Below, in pieces: positions 5,401 to 6,328 of a DNA stretch of 6,328 nt. The notes below the pieces were generated by a model. That model had not been told where the DNA came from, made no database searches, and was given only the letters and a program-made list of their open reading frames with translations. Source of the stretch: Lachnospiraceae bacterium (lineage in GTDB: Bacteria; Bacillota; Clostridia; Lachnospirales; Lachnospiraceae); contig JAAVAF010000124.1 in assembly GCA_014804225.1 (NCBI GenBank), positions 1 through 6,328 of the forward strand, written 5' to 3'. The first letter of the stretch is position 1. Each line of letters opens with the position of its first letter. The translations under genes and the position numbers were made by a program.

Positions 5401-6328
5401 CCTTTGATGTTTCAAAATCAATTACCTTGAAAAAGGCAGAGGATTCTGATGGAGAAGTGGTAATCTATTCTCCTGGAGGATCTTACGGCGGTTCGATGAA
5501 GGGTATTGTCCGCGTTTCCGCTTCGAATGTGACCTTTAAGGATTTGACGCTTTTGAATAACACCCAGTCCGCTTATAAAGACATTCCGGCTGCTTCAACG
5601 GCAGGAAATACGGCGGCAGCATTGATTGCTGATGGTGACAACGGTGTATTTGAAAACTGTAAGTTGATCAGTGTACAGGACACGCTTGTTACGAAGGGAT
5701 ATTCGACAAGTAATAAAACGCTTTTAAAACAAACTTACAATAACTGTATCTTTTATGGTGCGACAGATTTTATATGCGGTTCCTGTGATGTTGCGTTTAA
5801 CAATTGTGAATTCCGATTTTTCACGGGGGCTCTGAAAGAGAAAGTAGACGCTTATATTTTTGCTCCCGATACGGATGCAAAATGGGTTGTAAACGGCGGA
5901 AAAATCGTAAAAGACGATACTTGTATCGCGCAAAATCTGTTTTATGCGAGAGCTTGGGAATCCCATTCGTCAGACACACAGACTTTGGATATTTTCGGAG
6001 CAGAAAATAATCTTCAAATGGCAACTGTAAAAGGTCTTATGGGCTTTGGCAGTTCGACAGGCGGCGGAAAGCCTCACCACAATATACACGAGTTTCAATT
6101 TAATGTATATGAGGGAGCAGATAAGAATTCACCTCTGATTGCGACCTCGGACATTCTGAACGTAGATGTTTTTGAAATAAATAGAACAACACCAGTTATT
6201 GAATTCAAAAATAATTCTTCCGCAAGTTTGATCGTAGGCAACTTTGGCGAAGGCTTAAGTGAGAAATTTATTCAAAATGTTGTGCCGGATGTCGTTGAAA
6301 TCGGCTTTGTAAGCGAAGCAAATGCGAA
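2490..6328 (+). CDS. Secreted multimodular pectinase: PL1 pectate lyase plus CE8 pectin methylesterase (3' end outside window)
   Basis: The frame is open for 1279 codons and runs off the window, so the C-terminus and any cell-wall anchor are unseen. Order of parts: signal peptide (basic KR at 10-11, hydrophobic 12-27, cleavage near ALA-A at 35/36); Glu/Thr-rich stalk (37-130, 37 Glu in 94 residues); fibronectin-III-like module (about 136-228, IKWNPVEGADSYNVYYK); PL1 pectate lyase (about 231-660); acidic proline linker with four KPDPD units (679-698); beta-rich module (about 706-837); second beta-rich module (about 848-928); CE8 pectin methylesterase (about 929-1195); then an unidentified tail. 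In PL1, KGDGD supplies D360 and D362, GDGSID supplies D394 and D398, then come K418 and R453 (SRHPR). Spacing matches PelC D129, D131, E166, D170, K190 and R218, so Ca-dependent beta-elimination of polygalacturonate is likely. In CE8, PGTYEE (965-970), Q1063-D1064 (QDTL), D1093 (DFICG) and R1154/W1156 (RAW) match the family, but the first conserved Gln is T1041. The protein likely de-esterifies and cleaves pectin outside the cell. It appears monocistronic. Confidence 0.92.
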   Translation, partial: MNKLKNGLTKRVMAVILSGAMMMSNAIWSDMTALAAEPELQTEVTEEIEEVLETQEEETLTEKTLTEETEELETTDQKSVKEEEAEKTEASSNETVTVMEEAEEPGTEETTETGSGDEEESATECSGEEEMLQAAPVSIIESNGWHESAYIKWNPVEGADSYNVYYKKDGTDKYTKIDDQLIRGYKDYFIADVLGLTKGDYILKVVPVADGTEIAGAEVETGKLSVDNYVREGFAFSPNSPYKYTTGAYNQDGTLKSDADVLYVTNANKDTLGEVLSQREKSKSEKPIAIRLLGKVGMPKDTVNYMIAVQNTKNVTIEGVGDDAVLHGCGFTMKRACNIEVRNFAIMWYGGGEDPSAKGDGDSLSFDTDNKNIWVHNMDFFYGIGKDSDQAKGDGSIDLKAKTDYVTISYNHFWDSGKALVLGGPWEVSNWFNDEAKVFATYHHNWFDHSDSRHPRCVSGSAHVYNNYYDGVAKYGPGAAMNASVFVENNYFRNCPRPMLIATQGSDVWESATGKYATKGTLSGQGGGMIKECGNTIIGTKRFITQLNTPSGQEHEGQIDAYHVENRDEKVPDTVKALKPVVDGDNKEIYATYNNFDTDPDVMYDYNVETAEQAKETVMKEAGRRNGGDFKYTFDNAVQDSNSDVIPELQNAVKNYETKLISVQGMTGDPNEGKDPESKPDPDKPDPDKPDPDKPDPDNPGDNNTPTNDWNADMEVPSWLNLDSAEKGGTSKDHKVFQDMDSGLASQKNRYTVTSGSVITINLDSASVVKVYIAGDNNSDGKGTVTANLDGADVGTYSLPGRKNNAAKPFAITTTKGGTLTLTSSYNSLLYKITISSDSEDPDDPVVKEKYDVTLKITNPTAKAASLTIGETTIEVAANDTKEEIVQLTTGNHSVAVSGAQLKANPSTITVAAQETQTIEIALEEISENVIVTDKDGAYLGGYEKIADALAAETTVNGSVISVMPGTYEETFDVSKSITLKKAEDSDGEVVIYSPGGSYGGSMKGIVRVSASNVTFKDLTLLNNTQSAYKDIPAASTAGNTAAALIADGDNGVFENCKLISVQDTLVTKGYSTSNKTLLKQTYNNCIFYGATDFICGSCDVAFNNCEFRFFTGALKEKVDAYIFAPDTDAKWVVNGGKIVKDDTCIAQNLFYARAWESHSSDTQTLDIFGAENNLQMATVKGLMGFGSSTGGGKPHHNIHEFQFNVYEGADKNSPLIATSDILNVDVFEINRTTPVIEFKNNSSASLIVGNFGEGLSEKFIQNVVPDVVEIGFVSEANA
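4524..4583 (+). repeat. Tandem 15-nt repeat encoding a (Lys-Pro-Asp-Pro-Asp)x4 linker
   Basis: Four head-to-tail 15-nt units (starting at 4524, 4539, 4554 and 4569) differ only at third codon positions and encode KPDPD four times (residues 679-698). The run continues into NPGDNN. It joins the pectate lyase to the downstream modules as a stiff, charged, exposed spacer. Such arrays change length easily by slippage, and this one also creates long open frames in other frames and on the other strand that are not genes. Confidence 0.95.

Overview
The window looks like chromosomal DNA of a low-to-moderate-GC, anaerobic, Gram-positive bacterium, most plausibly a plant-fibre-degrading member of the Lachnospiraceae (for example a Butyrivibrio-like organism). 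This is inferred from the clostridial style of the electron-transfer flavoprotein pair, the strong AGGAG-type ribosome binding sites, the A/T-rich spacers and the very large secreted pectin-degrading protein. Species cannot be fixed from this sequence alone.

Region 1 (1-1545): the 3' half of etfB, then a complete etfA 28 nt downstream, closed by a strong intrinsic terminator. Together the two encode the heterodimeric electron-transfer flavoprotein. In related anaerobes this usually works with an acyl-CoA (often butyryl-CoA) dehydrogenase, whose gene would lie upstream of the window.

Region 2 (1546-2212): a single-gene unit encoding a Uma2/DUF820-family PD-(D/E)XK nuclease-like protein. It has a consensus -10 box just after the etfA terminator and its own GAAA-tetraloop terminator. 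Its role is unknown.

Region 3 (2152-2489): a 338-nt A/T-rich gap without a convincing gene. It holds the Uma2 terminator, whose upper stem also reads as a cre/LacI-family operator-like inverted repeat. It also holds weak promoter candidates, a 12-bp palindrome, and two imperfect 18-nt direct repeats just ahead of the next start codon.

Region 4 (2490 to the end): one uninterrupted reading frame of at least 1279 codons that leaves the window. It encodes a secreted multimodular pectinase: signal peptide, Glu/Thr-rich stalk, fibronectin-III-like module, family 1 pectate lyase with its metal-binding and catalytic residues in place, a Lys-Pro-Asp-Pro-Asp repeat linker, two beta-rich modules of unknown type, and a divergent CE8 pectin methylesterase. 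Having a de-esterifying and a chain-cleaving domain on one polypeptide is the main biological point of the window: the esterase would make the de-methylated substrate that the lyase prefers. I saw no RNA genes, CRISPR array, insertion sequence or phage features.
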